This document shows, in pieces, positions 18,717 through 28,249 of a DNA stretch of 64,000 bases. The stretch covers positions 1 to 64,000 of the forward strand of contig JAJTGZ010000008.1 in assembly GCA_021299385.1 (NCBI GenBank). Direction: 5' to 3'. A program made the translations under genes and the position numbers. The notes below the pieces were generated by a model. It did no database searches and had not been told where the DNA came from. It saw nothing but the letters and a program-made list of their open reading frames with translations. The DNA comes from Phycisphaeraceae bacterium (GTDB taxonomy: Bacteria > Planctomycetota > Phycisphaerae > Phycisphaerales > UBA1924). How positions within the stretch are numbered: the stretch's first letter is position 1; every line of letters begins with the position of its first letter.

Positions 18717-19007
18717 ATGGCCATCAAACCACTCGAAGACCGCATCCTTGTTGAGCCGATCGAGAACGAGACCAAGACCGCATCGGGCATCTACCTGCCC
18801 GAGAGCGCCAAGGAGAAGCCCGTGCGCGGCAAGGTCGTCGCCACCGGGCCGGGCAAGCGTCTGGAGAACGGCAAGCGTGCCGAGATGAGCGTCAAGGTCG
18901 GCGCGACGGTCGTCTACGGCAAGTACGCCGGCAGCGAGGTCGAACTCAAGGGCAAGAAACTGCTCATCATCAAGGAGAGCGAACTGCTCGGCGTGCTGGA
19001 GGGTTGA
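18717..19007 (+). CDS. groS: Co-chaperonin GroES
   Basis: A 96-residue co-chaperonin. It has [21 protein letters not shown] at the start, the mobile-loop segment [13 protein letters not shown], and the closing [17 protein letters not shown]. It caps the GroEL ring. AAAGGAG lies 8 nt upstream of ATG 18717. It is followed by the divergent groEL2, 125 nt downstream, so this is the groES-groEL pair in gene order. No CIRCE operator is visible upstream; only one loose half-site-like TTTAGCAC precedes the ribosome site. Confidence 0.96.
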   Translation: MAIKPLEDRILVEPIENETKTASGIYLPESAKEKPVRGKVVATGPGKRLENGKRAEMSVKVGATVVYGKYAGSEVELKGKKLLIIKESELLGVLEG

Positions 19008-19132
19008 TCGCCAAGCCCCCGCCCACACATGTGGTCGCCGGGGCACGCCGTCTTCTGCCAGACTGAGAGTTGTTCGAAACCACCGCACCCGACCAGTTGG
19101 CGCCCGCGCCGGCTGGCACATTGGAGCCATTC

Positions 19133-20746
19133 ATGTCCACCAAGCAAATCATGTTCGACGACGCCGCACTCTTAGAGATGAAAAAGGGTGTGCAGCTGCT
19201 CGCCCGGACCGTCAAGGTAACGATGGGCCCGAGTGCCCGGCACGTGATCGTGCAGAAGAGCTACGGCTCGCCGATGATCAGCAACGACGGGGTCTCCGTC
19301 GCCCGCGAGATCACGCTCCCTGAGACCTTCGAGAGCATGGGGGCCAAGATGGTCGCGGAGGTCTCTAAGAAGACCAACGACCAGGCCGGCGACGGGACGA
19401 CCGCCGCGACCGTGCTGGCCGAGGCGATCTATCTCGAGGGCCTGCGGTTTGTTGCAAGCGGCGCGAACCCTGTGCTGCTGCAGCGGGGCATCAACAAGGC
19501 CGCGGAGGTGGCCGCCGAGGCGATTGATAAACTCGCGGTGCCGTGTAAAGGTAAAGCCGATTATCTGAAGGTGGCGACGGTCTCTGCGTCGCACGACGAG
19601 CAGATCGGCGCGTTGATCGCCGAGGCGATTGGCAAAGTCGGGCCCGAGGGTGTTGTCGAGGTCGAGGAGGGCAAGGGGGCAACGACGACGCTGGAATACA
19701 CCGAGGGAATGTCCTTTGACAAGGGGTACATCAGCCCCTATTTCATGACCGACCCCAAGACGGCCGAGTGCGTGCTCGAGGATGCGTACATCCTGCTCTA
19801 CGAGAAGAAGGTGGCCAACCTGGCCGACTTCTTGCCGTTCTTGAACAAGGTCGCGCTGGACGGCAAGCCGATCCTGGTTGTTGCTGAGGATGTTGAGAGC
19901 GAGGCCCTGGCCGCGCTGGTGGTCAACCGCCTGCGTGGCGCGTTGAAGATTTGTGCCGTCAAGGCGCCTGGGTTTGGGGACCGGCGCAAGGCGATGATGG
20001 GGGACATCGCGGTGCTGACGGGTGGCACGTTCATCGCCGAGGACCTTGGGCGTAGCCTTGAGAGCGTCGAGCTCTCGGAGCTTGGTCGAGCCAAGAAGAT
20101 CATCATCAACAAGGACGAGACGACGATCATCGAGGGTGCGGGCAAGAAGAAGGAGATCGAGGCCCGTGCCGCACAGATTCAGGCCCAGCACGACCGGAGC
20201 ACCAGCGACTACGACAAGGAGAAGCTCAAGGAGCGTCTGGCGAAGTTGACCGGGGGTGTTGCGATCGTGAGCGTCGGCGGGTCGTCGGAGGTGGCGATGA
20301 AGGAGAAGAAGGACGCCGTGGACGACGCGCTGAACGCGACGCGCCACGCGGCCAAGAGCGGGTACGTTGCCGGGGGGGGCGTGGCGCTCATCCGCACGCA
20401 GGGTGCGATCGAGGCCGCGATGAAGAAGGCCAAGGGTGATGAGGCCCTGGGCTTCCAGATCGTGCACGCTGCCGTCGAGAGCTGCTGCCGGCAGATCGCC
20501 ATCAACGCCGGGGCCGACGGGGAGATGGTCGTTGCCAAGGTCAAGGAGGGCACGGGCGGCTTCGGCTTCAACGCGATGACGCACGAGTACCAGGACCTGG
20601 TCAAGGCCGGGATCATCGACGCGGCGCTGGTGCCAAAGACCGCCCTCATCAACGCGGCGTCGGTCGCGGGGCTGATGCTGACGACCAAGGTGATGGTCGC
20701 CGAGCTGAAGGATGATGCCAAGAGCCAGGTCGGGGCGACAAAGTAA
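19133..20746 (+). CDS. groL2: 60 kDa chaperonin GroEL, divergent paralogue 2 (no GGM tail)
   Basis: A 537-residue GroEL paralogue next to groES. It keeps the ATP site ([15 protein letters not shown]), [17 protein letters not shown] and the Asp of [13 protein letters not shown]. It differs at the first conserved loop: [17 protein letters not shown] instead of the usual LGPKGRNVVL. It ends in AKSQVGATK without any Gly-Met tail. Such paralogues in planctomycetes are thought to handle specialised clients. GGAG is upstream of ATG 19133. The near-normal length and intact ATP motifs suggest it is functional. Confidence 0.93.
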   Translation: MSTKQIMFDDAALLEMKKGVQLLARTVKVTMGPSARHVIVQKSYGSPMISNDGVSVAREITLPETFESMGAKMVAEVSKKTNDQAGDGTTAATVLAEAIYLEGLRFVASGANPVLLQRGINKAAEVAAEAIDKLAVPCKGKADYLKVATVSASHDEQIGALIAEAIGKVGPEGVVEVEEGKGATTTLEYTEGMSFDKGYISPYFMTDPKTAECVLEDAYILLYEKKVANLADFLPFLNKVALDGKPILVVAEDVESEALAALVVNRLRGALKICAVKAPGFGDRRKAMMGDIAVLTGGTFIAEDLGRSLESVELSELGRAKKIIINKDETTIIEGAGKKKEIEARAAQIQAQHDRSTSDYDKEKLKERLAKLTGGVAIVSVGGSSEVAMKEKKDAVDDALNATRHAAKSGYVAGGGVALIRTQGAIEAAMKKAKGDEALGFQIVHAAVESCCRQIAINAGADGEMVVAKVKEGTGGFGFNAMTHEYQDLVKAGIIDAALVPKTALINAASVAGLMLTTKVMVAELKDDAKSQVGATK

Positions 20747-20752
20747 GATCAC

Positions 20753-20780
20753 CCGCCCACCGCCGAGAGGTGGTGGGTGG
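20753..20780 (+). terminator. Hairpin after groEL2, possible terminator
   Basis: CCGCCCACC (20753-20761) pairs with GGTGGGTGG (20772-20780) with one G-U pair, followed by ATTTATC. The T-run is weak. Confidence 0.4.
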
Positions 20781-20796
20781 ATTTATCGAAGGCGGT

Positions 20797-20881
20797 TGAC
20801 CACAGAGGCACAGAGGCACCGACAAGAGAGGTGAGAGTCCTCGTTGCTTCCTGTCGATTGCTCTCTCGCCCTCTGTGGTTC
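20797..20881. repeat. ACCACAGAGG inverted-repeat element
   Basis: ACCACAGAGGCACAGAGG at the left and CCCTCTGTGGTT at the right face each other across the spacer before dnaJ. It belongs to the dispersed CAGAGG/GCGGAGG repeat type also seen at 44800 and 62890. Confidence 0.5.
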
Positions 20882-20900
20882 ACTTTGTATCTGAAAGACT

Positions 20901-22061
20901 ATGGCCACCACCAAGCGCGACTATTACGAGGTCCTGGGCATCGAGAAGGCCGCCGACGCCGAGGAGATCAAGCGTGCGTACCGCCGGCTGGCGATGAAAT
21001 ACCACCCCGACCGCAACCCTGGGGACGCCGACGCCGAGGCCAAGTTCAAGGAGGCCGCGGAGGCGTACGAGGTGCTCTCTGATGAGAGCAAGAAGCAGCG
21101 CTACGACCAGTTCGGGCACGAGGGGCTGCGCTCGCAGGGTGGCCCGGCGACGCACGACTTTAGCCGGATGAACGCCGAGGACATCTTCTCGATGTTCAAC
21201 GATATCTTCGGCGGCGGCGGTGGACGCGCCGGCGGGCGCGGGCAACGCGCACGTGGGCCTGCGCGCGGGTACGACCTTGAGACCGAGGTCGTTCTGACGC
21301 TTGAAGAGGCCTTCACCGGCGCTGAAAAGGACGTCGAGTTCACGCGCCTGGACACCTGCCAGAAGTGCACCGGCACCGGCGCAAAGCCCGGCAGCAAGCC
21401 CGTAACGTGCACCACCTGCAAGGGCCAGGGGCGCGTCATCCAGACCGGGCTGGGCGGCATGTTCCGCATGGAGGCCCCCTGCCCAACCTGTGGCGGGCGG
21501 GGCAAGGTCGTCAAAGACTTCTGCGACGCGTGCCGGGGTAAGGGTCGCGTGCCGACGAGCCGAAAACTCGCCGTGCACATCCCGCCGGGGATCGCCGACG
21601 GGCAGGCGGTGCGCGTGCGCGGGGAGGGCGAACCGCCGGCGATGGAGGAAAGCCCATCGGGTGAAGGGGTGCGAGGGGACTTGCACGTCGTCGTGCGCGT
21701 GAGGCGGAACGAGATTTTCCAACGCGACGGGGACCACCTGATCCTGGAGATGCCGATCAGTTTCACCAAGGCCGCGCTGGGTGCGGACCTGGACGTTCCA
21801 ACGATCGACGGCAAGCGTGCGACGCTGAAACTGCCCAAGGGGACGCAGTTCGGCACGATCTTCCGCCTGGCCGGTCAGGGGATGCCGAGCGTCCGCTCGG
21901 GCCAGCGCGGCGACATGCTCGTCGTCGCCAAGGTCGAAATCCCGAAAAAACTCTCGCCCGCACAGGAAAAACTCCTGCGCGACTTTGCCGTCAGCGAGAA
22001 CGAGACCGTGATGCCGGAGAGCCAAGGATTTTGGAAGAAGATTAAGGATGTGTTGAGTTAG
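20901..22061 (+). CDS. dnaJ: Chaperone protein DnaJ
   Basis: A full-length type I DnaJ of 386 residues. The J domain (about 6-70) has HPD at 35-37. A Gly/Arg-rich linker follows (GGGGGRAGGRG). Four CxxCxGxG zinc motifs are visible (CQKCTGTG, CTTCKGQG, CPTCGGRG, CDACRGKG), then the C-terminal substrate-binding domains. It delivers clients to DnaK and stimulates its ATPase. It is followed by grpE and an FmdB gene on the same strand; dnaK is not in the window. The spacer upstream has repeats and no strong promoter. Confidence 0.96.
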   Translation: MATTKRDYYEVLGIEKAADAEEIKRAYRRLAMKYHPDRNPGDADAEAKFKEAAEAYEVLSDESKKQRYDQFGHEGLRSQGGPATHDFSRMNAEDIFSMFNDIFGGGGGRAGGRGQRARGPARGYDLETEVVLTLEEAFTGAEKDVEFTRLDTCQKCTGTGAKPGSKPVTCTTCKGQGRVIQTGLGGMFRMEAPCPTCGGRGKVVKDFCDACRGKGRVPTSRKLAVHIPPGIADGQAVRVRGEGEPPAMEESPSGEGVRGDLHVVVRVRRNEIFQRDGDHLILEMPISFTKAALGADLDVPTIDGKRATLKLPKGTQFGTIFRLAGQGMPSVRSGQRGDMLVVAKVEIPKKLSPAQEKLLRDFAVSENETVMPESQGFWKKIKDVLS

Positions 22062-22081
22062 TGGAGGGATAGGCAATAGGG

Positions 22082-22215
22082 ATGAGCGATGAGCGATGAG
22101 CGATGAGTAAGGATCGACGAATAAGGAGTGGGTCGGCAGTGCATTTCAAGCTTCGATAGCAACGTTTGCTTCTTCCCGATTGCCTATTGCCTATTGCCTA
22201 TTGCCCATTGCCCCG
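22082..22215. repeat. Heptamer arrays between dnaJ and grpE
   Basis: GATGAGC heptamers (22082-22110) are followed by TTGCCTA heptamers (22180-22215). The 22062-22273 spacer shows no gene apart from these. Confidence 0.7.
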
Positions 22216-22273
22216 CCTGTTTTCCATCCCCCGATTCCCCCATCCCCACGCCCCCACGCCCCCAGAACCACCC

Positions 22274-22891
22274 ATGTTCAACCCATTCAAAAAAGAGAGA
22301 CCCGAAACCGAACATGACGCACCGAAGGAAGGGACCATGCGCGCCGATGCCGACGATGAGAGTTTGCACAACGACCCCCAGAGCGTGCCCGCCGATCCGG
22401 CAGATCAGCACGCACGGATCGCGCAGCTCCAGGCCGACCTGGCCCAGGCCCAAGCCGAGCGCCAGCGTGCGCTGGCCGACTACGCCAACTTCCAGCGCCG
22501 CAGCATCCAGAACGAGCGCGACGCCAAGGAGGCCGGCTTGCGTGGCGTGCTGCACAGCGTCATACCCGTCATCGACCACTTCGACATGGCCCTGGGCCAG
22601 AACCCCGAGCAGGCGACAACGCAGAGCGTCCTAGCCGGCGTCGGGATGATCAAAGATGAACTCCTCCGCGCCCTGGCCGTGCATGGCGTGAGCATCATCC
22701 GCCCGGCCAAGGGGGACGCGTTCGACCCCGTGCGGCACAAAGCGATCGCGCAGCAACCATTGCCGGGCGTGGCCCCCGGTGCGGTGGCGATCCTGACGCG
22801 CCCGGGCTTTGCCATCGGCGAGCGGATCGTGCGCCCGGCGGAGGTCGTCGTCGCGCCCGAGCAAACCGGCGACGCACAACCAGGAACCTGA
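22274..22891 (+). CDS. grpE: GrpE nucleotide exchange factor
   Basis: A 205-residue protein with an acidic, disordered start, a long N-terminal helix (ARIAQLQADLAQAQAERQ), the conserved YANFQRRSIQNERD core, and a C-terminal beta domain with FDPVRHKAIAQ and VLTRPGF-like segments. GrpE releases ADP from DnaK. The start MFNPFKKE is chosen from homology; the upstream frame reads through repeats. The fmdB-type gene begins 3 nt after the stop, so the two are translationally coupled. Confidence 0.93.
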   Translation: MFNPFKKERPETEHDAPKEGTMRADADDESLHNDPQSVPADPADQHARIAQLQADLAQAQAERQRALADYANFQRRSIQNERDAKEAGLRGVLHSVIPVIDHFDMALGQNPEQATTQSVLAGVGMIKDELLRALAVHGVSIIRPAKGDAFDPVRHKAIAQQPLPGVAPGAVAILTRPGFAIGERIVRPAEVVVAPEQTGDAQPGT

Positions 22892-22894
22892 CCC

Positions 22895-23305
22895 ATGCCG
22901 ACCTACGACTACCGCTGCACCAACTGCCGGCACACCTGGGAACTGCTCCAGCCGATGTCGGCCAAGCCGGTCAAACTCTGCCCCGCTTGCGGGCAGAAGA
23001 CCGCCGAGCGCCTCATAGGCATGGGGGCGGCGGTGGTCTTCAAGGGTGGCGGCTTCTACCAGACCGACTACCGCAGCGAGGGGTATAAAAAAGCCGCCGA
23101 GGCCGACAAAAAAGCCTCCGAGCCAGCCACAGCGACTGCAACCCCTGCCACGCCCGCAGCCTCAGAGAGCACATCGCCGCAGACGGGCAAAGCATCCAAG
23201 GCCGAGCAATCGCCCCCCGCCACGACACCCACGCCCCCTGTGCCGAGCAAGGCGAGCGAGCGTTCAGAGAGCAAACCGCCGGCAAAGAAGCCAAGCAAGC
23301 GCTAG
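22895..23305 (+). CDS. FmdB-family zinc ribbon protein
   Basis: A 136-residue protein. The first 40 residues form the FmdB/CxxC_CxxC zinc ribbon: MPTYDYRCTNCRHTWE and then CPACGQKTAERLIG, followed by GGGFYQTDYRS. The rest is a low-complexity tail rich in Lys, Ala, Pro, Ser and Thr. The role of the family is uncertain; regulatory or nucleic-acid binding has been proposed. It is the last gene of the dnaJ-grpE group. Confidence 0.88.
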   Translation: MPTYDYRCTNCRHTWELLQPMSAKPVKLCPACGQKTAERLIGMGAAVVFKGGGFYQTDYRSEGYKKAAEADKKASEPATATATPATPAASESTSPQTGKASKAEQSPPATTPTPPVPSKASERSESKPPAKKPSKR

Positions 23306-23329
23306 CCCGGGCAGACCAGCACAATCAGA

Positions 23330-24466
23330 CTACCGACGGACGGTCATCAACTGTGCCGCCAGGTTGTCCATCACGCCGGCGTAAGCGACGTTGCTGGCCA
23401 AATACCCCTCGGCCTTGGCGCAGGAGTCCAGCCCCTTGGCCAGGCGCTCGGCCCGCGCGCCGTCGCCGGCGCGGGCCGCCGAGAGCATCTGCCGGCGGAT
23501 GCGGTCGGCGACAAAGCCGATCATCCTGCGACCCCAGAGGCGGTTAGCCGCTTCCTTGCTGGCGTTCTTGTTGTTTTTGACGGCCTCGGTTGTGCGTTCG
23601 TCGATGCACCTGCTCATGGCCGGGCCCAGGGCGTTGGCCCGCGCGGGCGCTGCCTCGAGCGCGTCGAGCATCGGCGCAAGGGCCTGGTGCCAGCCGAACA
23701 GCCCATGCTCGATGGCCACGATGAGCAACCCCGGCGATCCACCGGCGTAACTCATCAGCCAGACCCGCTGCGCCTCGGGCAGCTCCAGCCCGCGTGCCGA
23801 GAGCCACTGCTGCATCGCGTTGTCCGTCAGCGTGCCAAAGCCGACACGCTGGCACCGCGAGCGGACGGTTGTAAACAACCTGTTCTCATCGCTGGTGACC
23901 AGGATGATCGCGGTGCCCTCGGGCGGTTCTTCGATCAACTTCAGCAGCGTGTTCTGCCCGCGGGTGTCGATCATCTCCGCCTCGTCGACGACAAAGACCT
24001 TCCCGACCGGCGTGCCCGACTGCACGACGCGGGACCGCGCCGCTGGGGCGATCATGAACTCGCGCAGCACTTCCAGCGGGATGTTCGACTGCTTCTGATC
24101 GCGTGTCTTGGAGTCGCTGCTGATTAGACCCAGTTCCTTGGTGATGACATGCAAGTCCGGGTGCCGGCCAGCGTGCAGCAGCGTCATCGCCTCGGCGGCC
24201 TGTGCCGGGTCCGGCGTGCTTCCCGCCAGAAGTTCAGCGGCAAACGCCCGCGCAGCCGTCATCTTCCCGACACCGAGCGGCCCAGAAAAGATCCACGCGT
24301 GGTGCACGCGCCCGCTGGCGATGGACTGCCGGAGCACGCCCACGCCCCGCGCCTGCCCGATGACCGCATCGAGCGACACCGGCGCGGCTTCCGCCGTGGC
24401 AACACCACCACCCTCGGGCCTCACCCCGAGCACCTCTTCAACAGGCTTTGCGGCACGCTTGGCCAA
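23330..24466 (-). CDS. holB: DNA polymerase III delta'-like clamp-loader ATPase
   Basis: A 378-residue AAA+ protein of the clamp-loader type. It has IGQARGVGVLRQSI at the start of the domain, a Walker A GPLGVGKM (Met where Thr or Ser is usual), a Walker B VFVVDEAEMI, and the arginine-finger motif RSRCQRV. NTLLKLIEEPPEGT is characteristic of delta'/tau subunits. The unusual Walker A suggests weak or no ATP hydrolysis, as in E. coli delta'. The start is TTG 24466, with a TACGCT box 8 nt upstream. It converges on the fmdB-type gene. Confidence 0.85.
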   Translation of the reverse strand: MAKRAAKPVEEVLGVRPEGGGVATAEAAPVSLDAVIGQARGVGVLRQSIASGRVHHAWIFSGPLGVGKMTAARAFAAELLAGSTPDPAQAAEAMTLLHAGRHPDLHVITKELGLISSDSKTRDQKQSNIPLEVLREFMIAPAARSRVVQSGTPVGKVFVVDEAEMIDTRGQNTLLKLIEEPPEGTAIILVTSDENRLFTTVRSRCQRVGFGTLTDNAMQQWLSARGLELPEAQRVWLMSYAGGSPGLLIVAIEHGLFGWHQALAPMLDALEAAPARANALGPAMSRCIDERTTEAVKNNKNASKEAANRLWGRRMIGFVADRIRRQMLSAARAGDGARAERLAKGLDSCAKAEGYLASNVAYAGVMDNLAAQLMTVRR

Positions 24467-24474
24467 CGTGCACC

Positions 24475-24480
24475 AGCGTA
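24475..24480 (-). promoter_or_regulatory. TANNCT box (TACGCT) upstream of the delta'-like gene
   Basis: On the minus strand TACGCT is 8 nt before the TTG start at 24466. Confidence 0.4.
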
Positions 24481-24502
24481 GACACCCACACTGGCCGCAG
24501 GC

Positions 24503-26770
24503 TTAGTTTGGCGTTGGCTTGTGCCCCTGGGCCGTGGCCGTCTTGGCCGCGGCGCTCTGGGTGCGGAGCAGCAGCAGCGCCGTCTCCAGTTGCAAGTCGA
24601 AGCCTTCGTTGATCAGCCGGTCGGGGTTCGGGTCCCCCAGCGGCTCCTCCCCATCGCGCGGCTTGCGCACAACGCGCCCCTCAGGCGGTGCGTCGGCGTC
24701 CAGCCTGAGCGTCAACGCATCGCCGATCTGCTTGGGCAGCATCTCCACGTGCAGCGTCGGCTCAACGCCCCAGCTCTTGGCACCCTCGCGCCTGTGGATC
24801 AGTTCACCCCCCGGGAGGTGGTAATACTGCGTCGTCAACTTCATCTGCATGTCCCTGCCCAGCGGCATGACGTTCTGCACGCTCCCCTTGCCAAAGCTCC
24901 GGCTGCCCATGACCAACGCAGGAATCTCGTTCAATCGTGAATAGTGCCTGATCGCCCCAGAGACGATCTCGCTGGCCGACGCCGAGCCGTCGTTGATCAG
25001 CACAATCACCGGGATGTCCTTGACCAGCTGCCCCTCTGGCTCGGCGCCCTCGGTCTGCTCGCGCTTGCCCCCGGCTGATTCGGTATACACGATCGTCCCC
25101 TTGGGGATAAACGTGTTGGAAACGGTAACCGCCTCGTTGAGCAAGCCGCCCGGGTTAAACCGCAGGTCCAAGATCAACCCGCGCAAACCCGCGCCCATCG
25201 CCTTGACGGCGTCGTGCAACTCCTGCGTCGTCGTCTCGTTGAAGCCCGAGAGGCGGACATACCCGATCCCCGCGTCGCGGTCGATGAACCAGTCCCAGTC
25301 AACATCGGCGTTACCCGTCCGCTTCCAACCCTTGGCCGTGCGGATCGGGATGCGGTTGCGGATCATGTTAAAGACGATCTCCTTGCCGTCGCGGTCCATT
25401 GTCATGCTCACCGGCGTGCCCGCCTTGCCGGTGATCTGCTCGATCGCCTGGTCAAGGCCCATGCCCACGGCTGACTTCTCGTTGATCTTCTTGATCAAGT
25501 CCCCCGATTGCACGCCCGCCTTTGCCGCCGGTGTTCCCTCGATCGGCTGGACCACTTTGATCAGTTGGCTCTCCTCGTCCATCTGAATCTGTATCCCCAC
25601 GCCAATAAACGACCCCTCGGTCATCCTGCGGAACCGCGCGACCTGGTCGGGCCAGATGATCTCGCTGAACTCATCGAGCCGGTCAAACGCACCGCTGCCA
25701 AACTCGTGCAATATTGCTCCGTCGGGCACCTTGATCGTCCGTGCAGACAACGCCCCAAGCTCGCCGAGCAGCTGGTCAACCTGCAACGGCGTCGGCTGCT
25801 GCGCCGGCGCGCTCAACTGGGCAATCTTGCGGTCGATGAACCCCACAAAGTCCGCCAGCGCGGCCTGGTCGTTCAGGCCAGGGAAGACCTCGTCAAGATC
25901 GTGCGTTGTTACCAATGTCCGCACGCTCGTCAGACCACCGATGAGCATGTCGCTGGTCTTGCGACGCTCGACGTGCCGCTCGGCCGCACGCTGGAGGGCC
26001 GTCACCACGCTCCGCCGGTCAATCCCCCGCAGTTTGTCGGCATAGTTCTCCCCGGTGTCGTTGTAGGGCGGCAGGGGCTTCTTATCCTCCTCGAGCATCT
26101 GCCGGGCGCTGCGCAGGTCGTAAAAACGCTTGGGGTTATACAGCCGAAGCATCGTCAGGCGCTCGCTCATCCGACGCCAGTCATGCTTGTACGTCCCCGG
26201 CTCCTCCAGCAGCAGGTGCAGACGGGCAAACAACTCGTTGGCCAGAATCCAATCACCCTTTGCCTCCGCATCGCGTGCCGCGGCGTCGGCCTCCTTGATC
26301 AAATCCTGCATCTGCGGCTGCGCGAGTAGCGCGTCTCGCTCGCCCGCCTTGGTCAGCATGTGCAGCTCAACGCCCTCCTTGAGGGCGTTGGAGAGGTTCA
26401 ACGGCGTGTGCTCCTTGGCCAGCAGCTCGGCGATCTTGGCGCTCAACTTCGCCCCCTGCGCCTGCCGCTGCGCCTCACGCTTGGCCAGGTTCGCCTCCAG
26501 CTGGGCGTATGCCTGCGCCAATGCCGTGCCCTGCGCATCGCCGGTGCCCTTGAACTGCTCGCCAAGTTGGAGCAGCCCTTCGATGTCGTCCTTCCGCGCC
26601 AGGGTCCAGGAGTTGGCCGCCAGTTGCGACAGCGATGCGGGCTTGGGCACGACCACGGCGGGGGGCGCGACGGGCGCTGGCTGGGCACCGGCCCAGGCCG
26701 GGGGCAACAGCCCCGCCGAGAGGAAGAGTGCAAACACGACTCGAGCGCGCAACCCTTGGCCGATGTTCAT
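24503..26770 (-). CDS. S41 family C-terminal processing protease (Ctp/Prc-like)
   Basis: A 755-residue exported protease. A signal peptide covers about residues 1-28 (VVFALFLSAGLLPPAWAGA). A helical N-terminal region follows, then a PDZ domain near 390-470 (GVGIQIQM, AAKAGVQSGDLIKKIN) and the S41 catalytic domain with Ser in NDGSASASEI and Lys in RSFGKGSVQ. It likely trims or degrades periplasmic proteins at the C-terminus. ATG 26770 directly starts the signal peptide. The long N-terminal region resembles Prc/Tsp rather than the short CtpA form. Confidence 0.9.
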   Translation of the reverse strand: MNIGQGLRARVVFALFLSAGLLPPAWAGAQPAPVAPPAVVVPKPASLSQLAANSWTLARKDDIEGLLQLGEQFKGTGDAQGTALAQAYAQLEANLAKREAQRQAQGAKLSAKIAELLAKEHTPLNLSNALKEGVELHMLTKAGERDALLAQPQMQDLIKEADAAARDAEAKGDWILANELFARLHLLLEEPGTYKHDWRRMSERLTMLRLYNPKRFYDLRSARQMLEEDKKPLPPYNDTGENYADKLRGIDRRSVVTALQRAAERHVERRKTSDMLIGGLTSVRTLVTTHDLDEVFPGLNDQAALADFVGFIDRKIAQLSAPAQQPTPLQVDQLLGELGALSARTIKVPDGAILHEFGSGAFDRLDEFSEIIWPDQVARFRRMTEGSFIGVGIQIQMDEESQLIKVVQPIEGTPAAKAGVQSGDLIKKINEKSAVGMGLDQAIEQITGKAGTPVSMTMDRDGKEIVFNMIRNRIPIRTAKGWKRTGNADVDWDWFIDRDAGIGYVRLSGFNETTTQELHDAVKAMGAGLRGLILDLRFNPGGLLNEAVTVSNTFIPKGTIVYTESAGGKREQTEGAEPEGQLVKDIPVIVLINDGSASASEIVSGAIRHYSRLNEIPALVMGSRSFGKGSVQNVMPLGRDMQMKLTTQYYHLPGGELIHRREGAKSWGVEPTLHVEMLPKQIGDALTLRLDADAPPEGRVVRKPRDGEEPLGDPNPDRLINEGFDLQLETALLLLRTQSAAAKTATAQGHKPTPN

Positions 26771-27053
26771 CAGTGTTGTCCCTGCGTGCCCTGCACGCTC
26801 AAAGCCCGATCAAAGAGGTGGATCAAACGCAAGCATCACGACCCAAGCCAACCCATCCCGACACGGCACCATCGTGCCAAAGGGTGTACACCCTTGAGGC
26901 CCGGGCCGTTGCAAGGAGGATATCGGCCCAGGCCACACCCTGTACGCCGTGCGCGAGAGTTTTCGTTCACCCCAAACCCACCCAGCCCCGCAAAATCAGA
27001 ACCCAGGATCAGGTCCTAGGGGCACGCCGACGGCCTGAAGGGCACCAAAACCA
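26771..27053. other. Spacer between the S41 protease gene and the Arg/Gly-rich gene
   Basis: No gene, hairpin or clear promoter is recognised. Both flanking genes are on the minus strand, so it should contain the protease promoter and the end of the upstream transcript. Confidence 0.4.
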
Positions 27054-28199
27054 CTATTTGGGCTGCCTAGGTGCATCCGTTGGTGGCCCAGGTGGAGGCG
27101 GCGGAGCATCCCCATCCCCACCCTCATAACCCTCCCCTGGCCGGGGACGATCCCGACCCGGCCCTGGCCGAGGGCCTGGCCCGCGCTCCATCGCGCGCAG
27201 CAGGAGTTCCATCTTCTCATCGACCGTCTTGGCCCGTGCATTGGCGGCACCGTCGAGCTCACCTTGCAGCCGTTCCAGCCGCTTGCGCACCGCGTCGATC
27301 TGCCTACGCTGCATGGCGACGCGTACGTCAAACTGCCGGTCCATCACCTCGCGCAGCGCACTCTTGCTCTTGGCGATCTCCTCTTCGGGCGCTTTCTTGC
27401 GCTGCGCCTCGATGACCAGGCGTGAGAGGCGCATGATCTCGATGGTGTTCTTCAGTTCATCAATGCGGACGGCAAACTCCGCCGGGTCGTGCTCGCGCAC
27501 ACCCTCAAGGGCCTTGAGCCGAGCGCCCAGACCATCGACCAGCCGCTCTGCGGCACGGGGGTTGGCCCCCGCCAGTTCGTCGATCTTGGCGATGATCTCC
27601 GGGCTGCGCTCGGCGATAAACGCACGCACACGCCGGCGTTCCTCTGCGCTGAGCCGAGGCCCCGGGGTCAAGGGCGGCAGCAGTTCCCCCATCGCCGAGG
27701 GCGCGTTTACGCCATCACCACCCGGACCACCTGGACCACCTGGACCACCGGGTCCTTCCGGGCCACCATCGCGGCGCGGGCGCGGTCCCTCGCCACGTCC
27801 ATCGCCACGGCCCTCGCCACGGCCCTCGCCACGGCCCTCGCCCGGTCCATCATCCCTGCGTGGGTTGCGTGGGCCGCCCTCGCGGATCGCCTCGCGCAAA
27901 CCCCGCGCAACGGCCCCTGGCTCCTCACCCTTGTCTAAGGCCAACAGCGCCTCGCGCAGCCGGGCCTGCGCCTTGTCGATCTCTCCGAGCCGTCGGTTGA
28001 TAAAATCCCGCAACTCATCAGCGTCCATCGGTGCCCCATCGCGAGCACCCTCACGCCCCCCCTCACGCTCCCTTGGCGGGGGTTGGTCCGGGCCGCCCGG
28101 CTGCCCCGACGCGCCGGCGGGGACCGCAGACCCCACGGCTAGGCCCGCCACCAGCAACAGCCGGGCGATCGAAAATGAGCGGGTGTTTGCAAGCATCAT
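27054..28199 (-). CDS. Secreted helical protein with collagen-like Gly/Arg/Pro tract
   Basis: A 381-residue protein with a signal peptide (IARLLLVAGLAVGSAVPAGA). A short helical segment (DELRDFINRRLGEIDKAQARLREALLAL) is followed by a low-complexity tract of GEGRGEGRG and GPGGPGGPGG repeats, then a long charged helical region (about 210-340), and a Pro-rich end. No family is recognised; the helical part recalls periplasmic sensor or chaperone proteins. AGGAG is about 9 nt upstream of ATG 28199. It follows the ECF sigma and membrane-protein genes on the same strand and may be their effector or sensor. Confidence 0.65.
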   Translation of the reverse strand: MMLANTRSFSIARLLLVAGLAVGSAVPAGASGQPGGPDQPPPREREGGREGARDGAPMDADELRDFINRRLGEIDKAQARLREALLALDKGEEPGAVARGLREAIREGGPRNPRRDDGPGEGRGEGRGEGRGDGRGEGPRPRRDGGPEGPGGPGGPGGPGGDGVNAPSAMGELLPPLTPGPRLSAEERRRVRAFIAERSPEIIAKIDELAGANPRAAERLVDGLGARLKALEGVREHDPAEFAVRIDELKNTIEIMRLSRLVIEAQRKKAPEEEIAKSKSALREVMDRQFDVRVAMQRRQIDAVRKRLERLQGELDGAANARAKTVDEKMELLLRAMERGPGPRPGPGRDRPRPGEGYEGGDGDAPPPPPGPPTDAPRQPK

Positions 28200-28249
28200 C
28201 GCACGACTCCTGCGGGTTGCTTCCAACCCTGGTTGATCCAGCCAACCTG

